NCBI GenBank assembly: GCA_027922465.2
Contig: BQMF02000165.1
Location: 248,001 to 312,000, forward strand
Reading direction: 5' to 3'
DNA: 64,000 nt
Source: Turritopsis dohrnii
Taxonomy: Eukaryota; Cnidaria; Hydrozoa; Anthoathecata; Oceaniidae
A model generated the notes under the pieces. That model searched no databases, was not told the origin of the DNA, and saw nothing but the letters and a program-made list of their open reading frames with translations. Both the position numbers and the translations under genes were made by a program. Of the stretch, positions 32,479 to 46,114 are shown one piece after another. Each line of letters opens with the position of its first letter. Positions within the stretch are counted from its first letter, which is position 1.

Positions 32479-35400
32479 TTACTTTGAAGCGTATTTCTTC
32501 TTTTCGGTTCGAACTTTTACCAACATTCGTCTCAAACCGTATTTTTGTTTTAAACGAAGCAAAGCGGTGTCTTTACTTACAACGGATTCGACATCTTTAC
32601 ATCGTACGAATACAGTAGGATTTGTGATCATGGATTTAAAGCTAGTTTTAATAAGATCTTCCTCATGTCGCAGGTAAGTCACTCGACGAGGAATGTCTTC
32701 CTCACTGGAAAATTCCGGAGTAGGAGGAATGATTGCATCACCATTTAAAACGTGGTTTGGATTTTCTTTGTGAAAATCAATCGAAGCTTTCTGTAAGTAT
32801 CTTAATCTATCACGGATTTGAACTTCAGACAATGGAAGCTCGGATAAAACATCTGCATGTTCTCTAACTGTATTTATAGTAATTAAATCTGATGAATCAA
32901 TAGCTTTGCTAAACAAACGATTTAAAATGTTATCGGTCGTATCCTTGGAAGTATCTTTACTATTTTGCCTCATAGCAGAATGCATTGCCTTAAATGTTTT
33001 TGCGACATTCTTTGTTTTTTCCTCAAGAAAGTAAGACGAAGCGGCAGTACTTTCACTGTGACACATGTTGCTTAAGTCTTTCTTTAATGATGGAATTTCA
33101 CCATGAACTTTGGAAACGAAAGACTTTCTCACGAGAGTAGCGGTGATTTTTCTGCTCAGATTACCACAAGTAGCACGATTGAAGAAGGCATTAAATTGGT
33201 CACCAACCAATGATGCGGACATTTTTCGACCAGACCAACTGACAAAAACAGGCGCTTTCGGATCATTGTCAACACCAGGGAGCTTGTTGCGTATGTGCTT
33301 AATGAAATGTGACAACTCTGTTCGTAGAAAGGTGCTCATAGCAACGACAGCAGGTCCGCTTGTCGCTGCGGTTTTATGATCCAAAACTCGAATCAAAAAG
33401 ACATTATCTTCAACTACCCCATTCTCAACTTCTTTTAAAGTCATGTTTCTCAACGCCCCAGGGCGAGTTGCATTAGATAATATAAGTGATGTAAGCAAAT
33501 AGTCTCTGGTTGCACTAAAGAGTCTAAGAGTAGGCTGTTTTCCTGAGACAGCGCAAGACTTAATTTTTTGTCTACAATCGTCAACAGTGTCAGAATGATC
33601 AAACGATGCAAGTTCTTGTGGCGACAGCAACTCACTTAAATCTTCTAATTGTTTTTCCATCTTTCTCATCTTAACTTTTTGCTTATATGTCGATGACCAA
33701 TTCTTTGTGACCCTTAACATTCTGTGACAATCTGATAATACCACAGAAACATTAGGCTTGTCACATATAATGAACTGGTAAAACAATGCTAGAGAGCAAA
33801 AATACGTTCTTATGGTACCAGGTCGTCTGCCAACTTCAAATGGAGTAAGCCAGTAATCTCTAAGCGCCATCTTATCAACAAGACCCTTCAGGTTAAATTC
33901 AGGACTGACTTGTTTCCATATATATAATACTTGTCTGCCCCTTTGACGAGCACTCCTATCATCTTTGTTCCCACCATCAACACTTTTTAACCAATTTACG
34001 AATTTGTCAATAAAGCTAACTGCCCATCCTGGGGAAAGAAGGGTATTGATTTCTTCATCCTCATCATCTCCAGAATCTAAAGGATATTCATTTCAATTAT
34101 CACAATGGGAATTTTTAGAACGTTTTACTCTGAAGCTTAAGTCGAAACCAAAATAATTACCATCTGAAAGGTCTGGGGATTCTGGATTTACTTCGTCTAA
34201 AAAGAAAAGAAAGCGACTTTAACATCTATTTTTTGGTCGAAATTCTTAGTTCACTACTGCGCAACTTAGTTTTCGTTGGAATCCTTTGCATTAAAAATAT
34301 GATAAAAAAAATAATACCATAAAACGTATCCTCGGATGTATTTTCTGGGACCACATCCAAAATTTCTTTAGGAGCAACATATTCACTAGTAGATTGTTGA
34401 CTTTGTTGATTTTCGTAATCTAAGAAAGACTTAAAAATTAAAGAAAAATCTGCGACCCTAAAGTCGTCTTCCATGAAAACGGAAAAATTTGTACCTAAAG
34501 CTTCTGAAACCATTCTTCTTTTCTTTTGTTGGGCCTCTTCTGCTTTTGATAATTCATTGACAATCCAATCTGGGTCATCATCATCATACGGATCATTTTC
34601 TGGGTCACCACAGTCAACTCTAGCATCTATTAGCTTCAACTCGGATTTGCCATGATTTCGAAGAGTCTTCTTAAACTGATTATACTCAGCAAATTCATCC
34701 TCAGATTCTTCTGTTTCACCATCTGTAGCTGGTGGAATATCCTCTAATTCTGAGCCAGATGATCTTAACAATTTCTGAAAAACTACATTATCTTTAATAC
34801 GATGTGTTTGTCTCAGATGGTTGTCCAATCGCGAAACCATCTAAAAAAAATTAAATACATAAATATGTATAATAATATTCCAAAAATCAGCATCGTTTGT
34901 AGTTAAAAAACAACTGACAAAAACTACATTTTTTTGTTTTCTTATATAACATTATGCAGAACCGGAAATGGGAGCAATAAATTCGTATTTGCATGTTTAT
35001 TCAGACCGACCGATTGTTACAAAAAATACTCTTATCTTGGGGTTATTTGGCAGGAGGCGCTAATTCCGTCATTTACGGTAATGTTGGAATTGAAAAACCC
35101 AGCACTACCACTATTTATGAATCACAATTCCACAATTCAAAATATGACACTTTGAACTGATCTCATCTGCTCATGACTCCTGATCTTGATTTTAATTGTT
35201 ACATATGTTTTATTTACTCCCAAGAGACGATGCTGAACATTCATATATAAAAATCTTTTTAATTTTAGGAATGTCATGTGGGTTTGAGAATTGCAAAAAA
35301 GAACAAATATATAAAATTACCTTTCCACATCCTTCCATTGGACATTGACGACGTTGATATACTCTAACCTTGCTTTTCCTTAAGTGTTCGGGTAGTACCT

Positions 35401-37962
35401 TTCTTTTTTTATACATGCCAAGTTGACTTTTTAGACCTTTAGCATTGTTTGGAGCCATTTTATGAACTTTTATTACATGCTGTCTCAAATCGTAACGAAA
35501 TTCGTTGCAATAAGGACAAGGATCTTTCTTTCTTTTACTATCTGGATTAATATTAAGACTTTTCTTTGCTTTCTTCAACCAACCATTAAATATCTGAAAC
35601 ATGTTATATTATATTTTCTTAACAAAGCTCTCTAAATAACTAAAATTAATAAAGGAAATGTGCAAATACCTTTGAAGCTTCCACAACATTCTGAGTGTTG
35701 ATTGCTGATACAAGTGATGTCACAGTAGATTTAAATGGAGTGTTACTAGTTGACACAAGTGATTCAACAGTAGATTCAACTGGAGTATTGATTGCTGATA
35801 CAAGAGGTTCAACAGTACATTCACCTGGAATGGTGTTTTCTGACATAATAGGCTCCATACTAGTTTCAGCTGGAATGTTGAGTTCTGATTCAAATGACGT
35901 CGCAGTAGATTCAGATAGAGTATTGATTTCTGACACAAGTGTTTCATCAGTAGATTCACCTAGAGTATTGATATCTGACACTAATGATTCAACAGTACAT
36001 TCAGCTGGAATGGTGTTTTCTGACATAATAGGCTCCATACTAGCTTCAGCTGGAGTGTTTAGTGCTGATACGAGGGATATCACAGTAGATTCGGATGGAG
36101 TGTTAATAGTTGACACAAGTGGTTCAACAATACATTCATCTGAAATGTTGATTGCTGACATAAAAGGCTCTACATTAGCTTTGGCTGGAATGCTGAGTAC
36201 TGAGGGAAGTGATGTCACAGCAGATTCAACAGGTTTTTGCATTACTGGCACAAATGATTCAAGCATGGATGTACCATGATGTAAAGAAAATCCTACACCA
36301 AAGTTTTTAATGATAGCAACATCTGTGTCATCAATGAATTTGATCTGTGAAGAAACATATCTTACAAGTCATTAATTAAGGTCATTTTAATCAGTGAATC
36401 TGATAATACTTAACAATGAAATTACCTCAAATATAACTTCAGTTCCGCCACATAAAATTAATTGATCTTCACCATACATCAATATTTGCTCAGCCTTAAA
36501 AGAATGTATAACAAAAATGAAACATGTCATAGAATTAAATCTTTATGAGTATCTATAAATCAACTAGTAACCTCATCATCCTTTACTTTGAAAACCTCAA
36601 TTATGATCATTTTAGCATTTCAGGTGTTAAAACCTTTAGGACATAATCTAAGTACTAAAATGATTAAGAGAAGTTCCTTTCATTATATATGTATACAATT
36701 AAATAAATCCGTAAAACAATCGATATAAGCTGTTATTTTGGGATACCTTCCTATGTCTTCTGCAGAATGCTTCTTTTAAAATATCTATTACTATATTGAT
36801 TTGCTCATCTCGAAATGAACCAAAGCCAACATCAAATCTAAGACTAGCTGAAATATAATATGAATGAGATGAATTACATGCTTAATACAATGTACACTAG
36901 TAATATTAACATTGTAATCAAAACTATAACCTTTAGCTGCACCACCTTGCTTGTAGGCCTGATGTCTTTGGCAAGTTTTATTCTAAATTATATTTTTAGA
37001 AACATTCCACAAAAAAAAGAAAATAAGCCATCAAATTATTTACATGCACAACTAAACTGGCCACAGTTACATGACCATGAAAAAATCTATATATGGATGT
37101 ATATAGAAAACTTACTCGTCCTGTGAATATATCTTCCATGTGTGGTAAAAATTCCCATGCCAAACTTTCAAGTACACTGGAGTGAAGTATTCTATTATAA
37201 AAACATAAAAGTTAAATATATATTATATACATACTTAGTAATTATGGCTAAAGGGAAGTTATATAAGCCTTCCATTTTCTTTTCTAATTTTGAGCATAAA
37301 ATACTTCATTTATCCTGGATGAACACCTTTTTATGTATAAAAGGTAAATATATATCCCAGTTTTCGCCAGCGATGACTTAAAAAACATACGTCTTTATGA
37401 AAACAAAGATAAATGTTTTTCGGGGATCATTAAAAAATAGAATGAGAACCAGGTAGAAAAAGTTTCCGAATATCAGTGTAAAAGACGGTGGACCTAAGCC
37501 GACTATTGAAAAAAAATTTGCTAAACATTTGATAAGGTTAAAACTCATATTATGAATGTAAGTTTAGCAGCAATGATTCAAGAAAAAAACACTCATACTA
37601 AAGCTAAAAAATATTTCATATTTTCAATATATATTTCATATCATGAAGATCACTTTCACTTTCATCAACAAAAACAAAATCTTATAGTTCATGCAATCCC
37701 TAAAAAAAGAGCGATCGCGCTGTGGCATCAAACATTTGTATGATCTCCATATAGCAGTGCTCTTTTGCATGCAGCAATGGTGTCCGTTGTTATGTAAATA
37801 TTAAATATTAAAAAATTGAGCATAACTATATATATATTATTTTAGACAAGTCACGGAAGATTAATGAGACCTTTCTGCAGCTAATTGAAAAATTTTTCAC
37901 TGAAGGCTTAATTCCCTTTAAATAATATATATAGATTTTCAATAAATGTATACTTACAACAT
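32479..37962 (-). CDS. Zinc-finger / tyrosine-recombinase protein (Crypton-like), ten exons
   Basis: Assembled minus-strand exons: 37958-37962 (ATG, with an in-frame stop upstream), 37116-37191, 36931-36982, 36747-36847, 36426-36494, 35670-36344, 35321-35593, 34318-34840, 34161-34196, 32479-34076. All introns are GT-AG, all phases agree, and the sum is 3408 nt (1135 aa). Residues 1-120 form an unknown domain (LAWEFLPHM, NKTCQRHQAYKQGGAAK, LRFDVGFGSFRDEQI). Then come 15-residue Ser/Thr repeats, a C2H2 finger CPYCNEFRYDLRQHVIKVH, and a second, CPMEGCGKMVSRLDNHLRQTH, split by an intron. An acidic linker leads to the recombinase domain. In the fragment starting at 33870 its catalytic set is R136 (TRPGAL), K166 (DHKT), R248 (TLVRKS), H271 (CHS), Y280 (SSYF). 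No frame breaks occur. Most likely a recombinase captured by the host or a single-copy mobile gene; function unknown. Confidence 0.7.
35690..36245 (-). repeat. 45-bp tandem repeats coding for 15-residue units
   Basis: Inside exon 6 of the recombinase gene about twelve degenerate units of the type VSAINTPVESTVESL follow in frame, with a higher-order pattern (two similar blocks each containing PIMSENTIP). Ser/Thr/Glu-rich, likely disordered. The period keeps the reading frame. Confidence 0.85.
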
Positions 37963-38984
37963 GGTGCTGTTGTCTTGAAATCTTAACCTTTTGTCTTAAT
38001 CTATAACAGCTAAACAACAAGTGAAGATATATACACCAACTAAACGAACAGCCTTAAAGATTCCAGTATCTTTTCTTTTGGACTAATGTGTAGTTAGATT
38101 CACAAATTCTCAAACATGTTGAAGTTCTTCATGAGCATGCAAGAAGCACAGCCAGATTACTTTTACTGTCTTTGTTTGTTTGGAAAGAAGGTATTTTCAA
38201 AAATATGATTTCCGAAAATATGAACAAAAGTATGAAGTGTTCTTTGTTATTAACGTATACAATTAAATTAGCCACCAAATACAGCTGCTGTTTTGGAAAT
38301 GCCATGAGTTGAGGACCATAAAACTTATTAAAATTTTAGTGTGGGTGCATATAACCCTGTTTTGTGTGTTTGAATTTATTTATAGCTCTATATACGATAC
38401 ATACATCTGTAAAGACAGAGTAAAAAATTACAGTGTGAATGCCATTATTATGACAAAAATCTTTCAAAAAATTTCTCCCTACATTTGATGAATGTTGATA
38501 AATTTAATTTAAATCATCTTGAACAATTCATTTTGTTTACATTTGAAAATTTTATGTACATACGAATACATGCATGTACCATCACAAAAAACACACAGCA
38601 CGCACAAACAAAAGGATCAAGGGATCATGAAATTACCACAGCAGTTACAGGAAAAGGGAAGTTTAAAGGAAGGAATTTGCCTAAAGAAGAAAAATCTGAA
38701 ACAACAACAGTCAGCCTCCAGTCAGAGCTACCATCTTCATTACGGTAAATTAAGCCTAAGCAAAATTTACGGAAGCCAAATATTCTCACGTGAATTAAGG
38801 GATCACAATCGGAATTTAGGGATCATGGATGGAAAATTGGGAACGCCAAATGGAATGTAGGGAGCATAAGTAAATATATTGGAATATGGGGATCAAGCGC
38901 CCTATTTTCTTTTCGATTATTGTATTTCGGGAGCGATATCGGTAAGTAGGGAGCATGAAAATGGAAAAACGGGATCACGTAATT

Positions 38985-38985
38985 C

Positions 38986-39028
<43 letters not shown>
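38985..39028. repeat. (CTTA)n microsatellite
   Basis: About ten copies of CTTA. The same microsatellite ends the SINE-like insert at 44.77 kb (read on its minus strand) and occurs at 31187-31201, so it may mark the tail of a related SINE. Confidence 0.8.
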
Positions 39029-39029
<1 letters not shown>

Positions 39030-40559
39030 AATCAGTAATGCTTTTACATAGAAATACACCTTAATGTTACATTTGTGGAGAATGGGCACTAATGTAATCA
39101 TCTATATTTGGTTTTAAAAAATGATTTTTACTAGATTCTAAAAATTAGATCCTTAAAATCAATCTGAACCCGATCGTTTAGAACTCCCATACCGTATAAG
39201 GACACAGCTCTCAGTTGCTAAAATAGAATCCGTTTTTACACCAAACAAAATGCATATCTTTCCTATAGGATAACTTGTCTCTATACTAATCATATTATGT
39301 CTTACAGAAGGGCGTTACATATAATGTTCTTATCATGGAGGTACATGACATTCAAATAGCCATTTAAGATCCATCGAACTGCAATTGTAAATTGGTGACG
39401 TAGTGTATTTCGAATTGGATACGGACAAAAGTTTAATAAAGTAAATCGCTAAACATCACAAGCAATATACGGATCTTGTTTTCCATCGTTGGTGGTTTGT
39501 AATCTATTAAAAACAAAAATAATAAACAAATACCAACCATAAGTTCTGTAAAGATTTTATTTCAAACATAGTACTTACGGATTGCTAATCTCTCTTTTGT
39601 TTCTGAAATGAAATCAATTTGCTTTCAGTATTTGAATCATACTTTGGCAGTAGGTTTAAAAACTCATGATTTACCAAGAGACAATTCCATTGGCTTTGTA
39701 TTTTCTTCAGATATTTTTATGTTTTCTTATAATAATACCTAGAAAAACCCAAAGTTACACTCCTAGAGAGATAAGATACAGTATGCCCTGACTTTCAGTT
39801 CATGAATTTTTCATAAAGTTTACTTCACAAACAATTCACGGTAACAGAGTACACGGCGAGAACGTAAGTCAATGGGAGTTATACTCCACCTAAAAAACAA
39901 CAAAACATACAGACTGTTAATTTCGTACAAAGTTGCCAAACAAGATTCGCAAAAATGCGACTATATATTTCCCCAAAGTTGCGAAACTTTTGTCAATTAT
40001 TGTGTGTACATTGATAGCCATAAGAAAAATGTATCAATAAGTAATAACAATAACTACCATCAATGTCATACTCAGATAAAAATGTTGTTCTTACTAATCA
40101 GGGTGGAATTGAATTTAATACCACAAAAGAACTTATTTTGAACTTATTAAGAAATGAAGATGTTCATGGTCAAAGGATAAGGTTGCTCTTATAAATTTTG
40201 CTGAGTAATACTTTCCCTTAAACAACTAAATATCAACAACCGCACCAATGTGTAAGGCGAGTTTAGCATAATAAACGTATGATTGTTGCAGAAGCTAGAC
40301 ATCCTTTATACCATAAAATCACGACAAAACAATGTAATTCAACAGAAGACAGTTGCACTTGCTTTTTGTAACTCAGATAAAACTATCTTTCAACATTATA
40401 CTACAATCAAATTTGTATATAGATTTACAAAATAAGAAAAGAATACTTTGAGTTAGACATATAAGCAAGTAACTATAACCATAAGAAAGATTTTGGCAAA
40501 GAACTCAATACAAGTTGGTAGAGTCAAAGTAAAACATTATACTACACTATACTACATTA

Positions 40560-40713
40560 TTCATTTATTTAAAATTTTAAAAACATAAAAATACATGACT
40601 TTAACTTTCATGCATATCACAATCATCAGATGTATAAAATGAAGGTGTATAAAATTTTATGCATGAAACTAAAAGTAATGTATTTTTATGTTTTTAAATT
40701 TTAAATAAATGAA
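40560..40713. mobile_element. 154-bp palindromic MITE
   Basis: Ends TTCATTTATTTAAAATTTT and the complement AAATTTTAAATAAATGAA, with AAAACATAAAAATACAT continuing the inverted repeat to about 38 bp per arm. The inner part is also partly self-complementary ('catgcat'). Superfamily not assigned. Confidence 0.6.
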
Positions 40714-42649
40714 TAAGCAAATAACTATCAAAAGCACTTAAAAGCACTTCAAATTAGGACTTCAAATTTGGACAGAAGAGTTATTTTCAAAAAAGAGATA
40801 GGCTTAAAGTGACAATTTATAAAATTAAATTCAAGGATTCAGAATAAACATCTCTGTTCAAAAAAATATGTGCACAAACATTATTTATTATATATTTGAT
40901 AAAAATGACCATTGTAAATCCCAAATGAAAAAAAACAACAGATTTCGGTAGTGAAAATAGACTACACATCCATAACCAAATTCACTACAAAGTTGAAAGT
41001 AGACGTTCGTGTTCTGGCTTGATTTAATTTACAGATTGTTTGTTGGATTGTGCTTTGATTTATATACGTTTGTTGTTTGTGTAAGGAAAATATCAATTTT
41101 TACTAAAATATCATATATATACAGTATCAAAACAGTATAGGTGATCATGGAAGTAATCCATAGTAAATTATGTTTCTGTTGTCAGATTAAATGACTATCC
41201 AGGGAAGCACATTTTTCAACCAGATTCTTTATTGTGTCTCAATCTTGTCTGTTTAAAATATTATACGCAATTGGTTTTCTGACGTTCTTATTGCATATGC
41301 GACATTACATTTTTACTTTGCTGTTTTTTTAATGTACTTTTTGAATTAACTGGTTGAACTGCTTGTTCTCAACATAAAAAAGGTTTCCTTTATAGCTGTA
41401 CGTACATCATAATGTGCTTTCAGTACACATTATATCCGGACGTAAAATAAAAATAAATCTTCAGCCTGTATTGATAACGAATTCGTCTTTGCACTGAAAT
41501 CACAGCTTCAATGGTTTTCTGTTCCAAACATTACCATTCATCATCATCATAATAGATAGCATTTTTGTCATCAACAAAAACAAAACAACATTTTTCTATT
41601 TTTTACACGTTTCTGCATAAGTTTTTACGAAACCTTTTAAGACAATATTGAACTAAAACGATTTATTTCCATCATATAACGTTGAATTCTCTTGAATCAT
41701 TTTAAAAGCTAGTGGAAAAAGCAAAAATCTTCTACAGCCCATCCGCACTGACTGAAAAAACATGGCGTACTACTTGACTGTAGACTAGCCTCTATTCTTA
41801 TCTACTTTGGCGGCTTGGCGAAAATTCCATTCTGAACCGCGGCTATAAAAGTGAACGGAGAAGAAGGAGAAGAAGGAGAAGGAAACTGCCGGTTTTAACA
41901 TATATTTCGCCCTACGGGGAAATATATAACAACAGTGTCACAACAATTATTAACAGTGGCCACATGAAATTGTTTCTAAAACATTAGAATTTGAAATGAT
42001 TTTAAGAAAAATTGAAGTAAAGTATTAGGGAAAACTTTTCGCAAGGGAGCTCCGACCCCTAAAACCCCTGCTGGTGGCCTTAGAATGTCCTCCGAACCAC
42101 TGCTCAAAATATTTTCTCGCTCGCTCCATTCTTTTTTAGCCCCCCTCAATATTTTTGAAGAAATTACGGCCCTGATGATACACTTAAGTCACAACATGTC
42201 TCAACAGTGACTGACGTACAGAAGAAGCCGCAAAAACATCAAGATGACCATGATTAAGAAGATTTTGACCGTAAAATTTAACAAAATTTTTCACGGTCTA
42301 AAATAAAAGTGTGACACACTAGCTATTATATATAAGATCAGAGATTCTGATAAGATTTCCTCCCAACCACTCTCTCATATTCGTTATTTGGAACTTCTAC
42401 GCCACCCAAATAGCACACTCCCATCATGGCAACCCACTGTACCCATATGTACTTACCCATGTTAGCTTACTGTATTTCCTCTAATAAACGCCGCTCTCTA
42501 TTAAACGCTGCACTTATAGCCGAACATTTTAGCTTGGACACTAAAATTCCTATTCACATTTTTGAGTCTGGCGTCAGTAAAAGCAATGAAAGTTTTCATG
42601 ATGTCGTAGAAGAGAATGGCGATAGTGATGTTGATATTCTTTGACATTC

Positions 42650-45600
42650 TTGCATAATTTGAACATATCCTTTGTGTAAAACAAAGACATTTAAACGAGA
42701 CTCTTAATGAGTGTGAAAACGCAGAACTTGTAAACAAACTTCAAAACGCACTGAACCACTTCAAGATAGCACACCTTAACACCCGCTCTATATGTTCATC
42801 ATTTGCTGAATTTCAAGTCTTTATGGAAACATACAATCTTGATATCATCACCTTATCAGAAACATGGCTGAAAAGTGACATCAACGTACTAGAGTACGTC
42901 CAACTCCCGAAGTACAACTTTGAATTTAGAAATCGCGATGAACGTCGAGGAGGTGGTGTCGGACTATATATAAAAGATCATTTAAAATATAAACTTCGCA
43001 ACGATTTGAATAACATTGATGATGCAATGGAACACATCTGGATTGAAGTGTCCGGCAAAAACAAAAATCATTCCTTTTTACTTGGAACATATCAAACCAG
43101 CTTCATAGAAGAAGAAAAACACTTCTGGTTAGACAAATTTGATCAGATTCAATCCCATATACATTCTAAATGGCTAGGACCAATAATAATCACTGGTGAT
43201 TTCAATATATATTTACTACTTTTACCACACCGTCAATCAGCAATGATTTATAACAACATCATTGACAGTTACAATCTAGAACAGCATATAACAAAACCAA
43301 CTCGCGAAGGGAAATCACTGATTGATCACATCATTTCAAACATATCATCAAAAATAAAACATACCGATGTACTACCTGGAGATACGATAAGTGACCATGA
43401 CGCACTCTACATTATTGCTAACATACGAAAAGAGAAATTTGAAAAAAAATATAAATTTCTCAGAAACGAGAAAGATTATAAGCAAAACGCATACCTGTAA
43501 GATTTTTCGCAGTTACCCTTAAATCTTATCTACGCATTTGATGATCCCAATGACCAAGTAGATATTCTAAATAAGTTAATCACTGATTGTATCGATAAGC
43601 ATGCACCCTTGGTCCGCCAAAAAATCACAAGACCACCGGCCCTATGGATGAAAGACCCAAAAATTGTCACTCTGCAGAAACAGCGAAACCATCTCAGATT
43701 TCAAGCATATCAGACACAAAACATACAAGACTGGGACAGATACAAAGAAATCAGAAATTCACTAAAGAAAACTATCAAGTCAACAAAGAGAAACTTTTAT
43801 TACACAGCTCTCTCCTCAAAACGCCCAAAAGAAGTTTGGAAAACCATCATAAAGATCTTGACACCCAATCCAAATCGTATCAACATTGATCTTGACAAAC
43901 TTAATACTCACTATACGACTCTCGCAGAACGAATTTCAACCGTCAAAAACACTGCAAAAAACTTCATTCAAAATCTCCCTGATTCTCCAGAAGCTTTTTA
44001 CCTGCAACCCGTATCCACTACAGACATCAAAAAAGCAATTCAACAATTGCGCGATGATTGTTCGACAGGACATGACCAAATACCTGTAAGATATATTAAA
44101 CCTGCCATGGATTTCGTTGTCTCTCCACTCACATCAATTATCAACAACTGTATCGCAAAATCTACTTTTTCCGAAGCATGGAAGATTAGTCGTATCTCCC
44201 CTATTCCAAAGATAGAGAACCCGAAAACCGCCACTGATTTTAGACCAATGTCAATCCTACCAGCACTATCAAAGGTATACGAGAGATTAACTTTACAGCA
44301 ACTCGTCCAATACATTGAGAAGAAAAAAATATATAAGTCGACGCAATGTGGCTTTCGTCAGGGATATTCAACATTGTCGATTCTGTTGAAAATGAAAGAC
44401 GATATCAATAAAGCAATGAAAAATGGAGAAGTAACCTTATCTATTTTAGCCGATTACAGCAAAGCATTTGACACCGTCAACCACAGTATCCTCCTTGAAA
44501 AACTACAAACTTTCAACTTTTCATCAAGCACCATACACCTTATACATGACTACTTAATTGACCGCAAGCAATATGTCCAAATCGATGAACAATTATCTTC
44601 AATGAATAATATTTCTTACGGAGTACCCCAGGGCAGCATCCTTGGACCTGTTTTATTTAACTTATATGTAACAGATATGTCAGCTGAACTTACCAACTCT
44701 TGTCTTCAATACGCTGATGACACGAACATATGGACACGCAAAATCTAATCAGTTGTTATCACTCGCCAAAAGTAAGTAAGTAAGTAAGTAACGGAAGTTT
44801 TTAGTCCTTGGGCTTCCATCCGCAATGGCTGGTTCTTCCGCCCGCCGACTTGCAACTATTAGTTGACTTACCGCCAGAGATACGTATAGCTTTGCTCTAA
44901 CTTGACCGAAGGCCGTTGTGCAGTCAGTCGATAGCTCCTAATGGGCTGACACGCTGCTTTTAAAAAAGCTTAGAGCAAGACCTACAAACACTATCAAATT
45001 GGTCCAAATCAAATAACCTGGCGTTTAAGCAATCAAAAACAAAAACTATTTTTTCGCTACACCCAATATGTTGTCAAAACACCGCCTCAATGATGCCAAC
45101 ACATACGAGATCAATCTAAATGACATTAAACTCGAACGCATCAGCAAGTCAAAATACTAGCAGTGACTTTCAACCAAAAGCTTGGGACGACCAAATCAAT
45201 ACAACACTCAAATCAGCCTATTCCGCTTTTCGATCCCTCATCAAAATTAAAAAACTTACTCCATTTCATTTATGTAAACAATTAGCTGAAATGCTGATCA
45301 AAAATGAACTATTGCAGTGTACTTTTTGCAGAAGCCCCCCGTTACCTCATAAACAGAATGCAGAAACTCCAAAACTCACTCGCTGGTTACACCTATAGCA
45401 GATTCGGTGGCTTTGCAGAAACAATTAACCTAAAATGGCTACCAATTCGTGAAAGAATTGACTTGGCAACATCTAAGATAGCCCACAAGTCCCTTTACAA
45501 TGATACCTGGACAGAAAATTTAAAATGTACTTTTATGGATCGACCAAGGTCACTAAGAACACCAATAGAGACACGATACAAAATCAAACCATGCAACATC

Positions 45601-45790
45601 ACCAACTCATTCCAGTATACTATCGGCCAGACGTTCAATGACCTCCCACCTAACTTTCGATCAATCCAAGATCACAAGAAATTCGTCAATTCTTGCAAGA
45701 AATATTACATGGACCGAGCATTTGCCAAATTAACTAATTTATATTTATATATATATAAAAAAAAATTGTTAATGTTTATACGTTCGTCAT
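42650..45790 (+). pseudogene. LINE (CR1/L2-like) endonuclease and reverse transcriptase, broken
   Basis: The frame is open from about 42650. The endonuclease has HFKIAHLNTRSI, LSETWL (catalytic Glu), GDFN and SDHD (catalytic Asp-His), up to a stop at 43498. The RT frame 43609-44748 has PALWMKDPKI, ATDFRPMSILPALSKVYERL, ADYSKAFDTVNHSILL (first Asp), SYGVPQGSILGPVLFNLY and YADDTNIW (catalytic pair). A frameshift after NIWT and a SINE-like insert (44771-44960) break the thumb, which resumes as EQDLQTLSNWSKSNNLAFKQ. The C-terminal part follows to 45790 (LKWLPIRERIDLATSKIAHK, QTFNDLPP), ending near AT-rich 3' sequence. All catalytic residues seen are intact, so decay is recent. The clade call is by general resemblance only. 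Confidence 0.8.
44771..44960 (-). mobile_element. SINE-like insert with (CTTA)n tail, inside the LINE
   Basis: Read on the minus strand it begins near AGCAGCGTGTCAGCCCATTA and ends with CTTCCGTTACTTACTTACTT, a (CTTA)n tail, the layout of a SINE. It is GC-richer than its surroundings and separates two contiguous parts of the LINE RT. A GGTCAAGTT word could be a weakened B box. No clean target duplication was seen. Confidence 0.55.
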
Positions 45791-46114
45791 AACGCACAAA
45801 CACAAAATCTTTCGCATTTTGAGATGATAACGCACAGACATAACGTTAAAATATCATTCAATAGAACATGCTATTTGATAGAAGTACAGGAGAATCAAAA
45901 GCAAAGTTTGGGCACCCAAAAAGACTCCACCAGACAGAATTAGACATAAGACTAAGACAGGATTGAACGATATATTCGCCCAATTTGACATTACAAATCA
46001 ATAGGAAGGTTAGGAGAACTGTACCAACCATTGGAGAAATTCAAAAGTCATATACCTATAGATACCTAAAATCACTAGGAATATTGTACGAGTTATATTC
46101 AAAAGAATAGTTAT

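Larger units (their letters stand above)
37970..42640. other. Long AT-rich stretch without a recognised gene
   Basis: Contains a (CTTA)n microsatellite at 38985-39028, scattered 'gggatcat/gggagcat' words at 38.6-38.98 kb, a small palindromic element at 40560-40713, and purine-rich 'gagaaggagaa' repeats at 41857-41882. Open frames are short and show no family resemblance. Confidence 0.45.

Noticed and set aside
34093..34095. In-frame TGA that would make the recombinase gene a pseudogene
   Set aside because: It lies in an 84-bp GT-AG intron (34077-34160) whose removal keeps the reading frame.
35695..36279. 194-codon plus-strand frame
   Set aside because: Antisense shadow of the in-frame 45-bp repeats of the recombinase gene, whose splice sites and flanking exons are on the minus strand.
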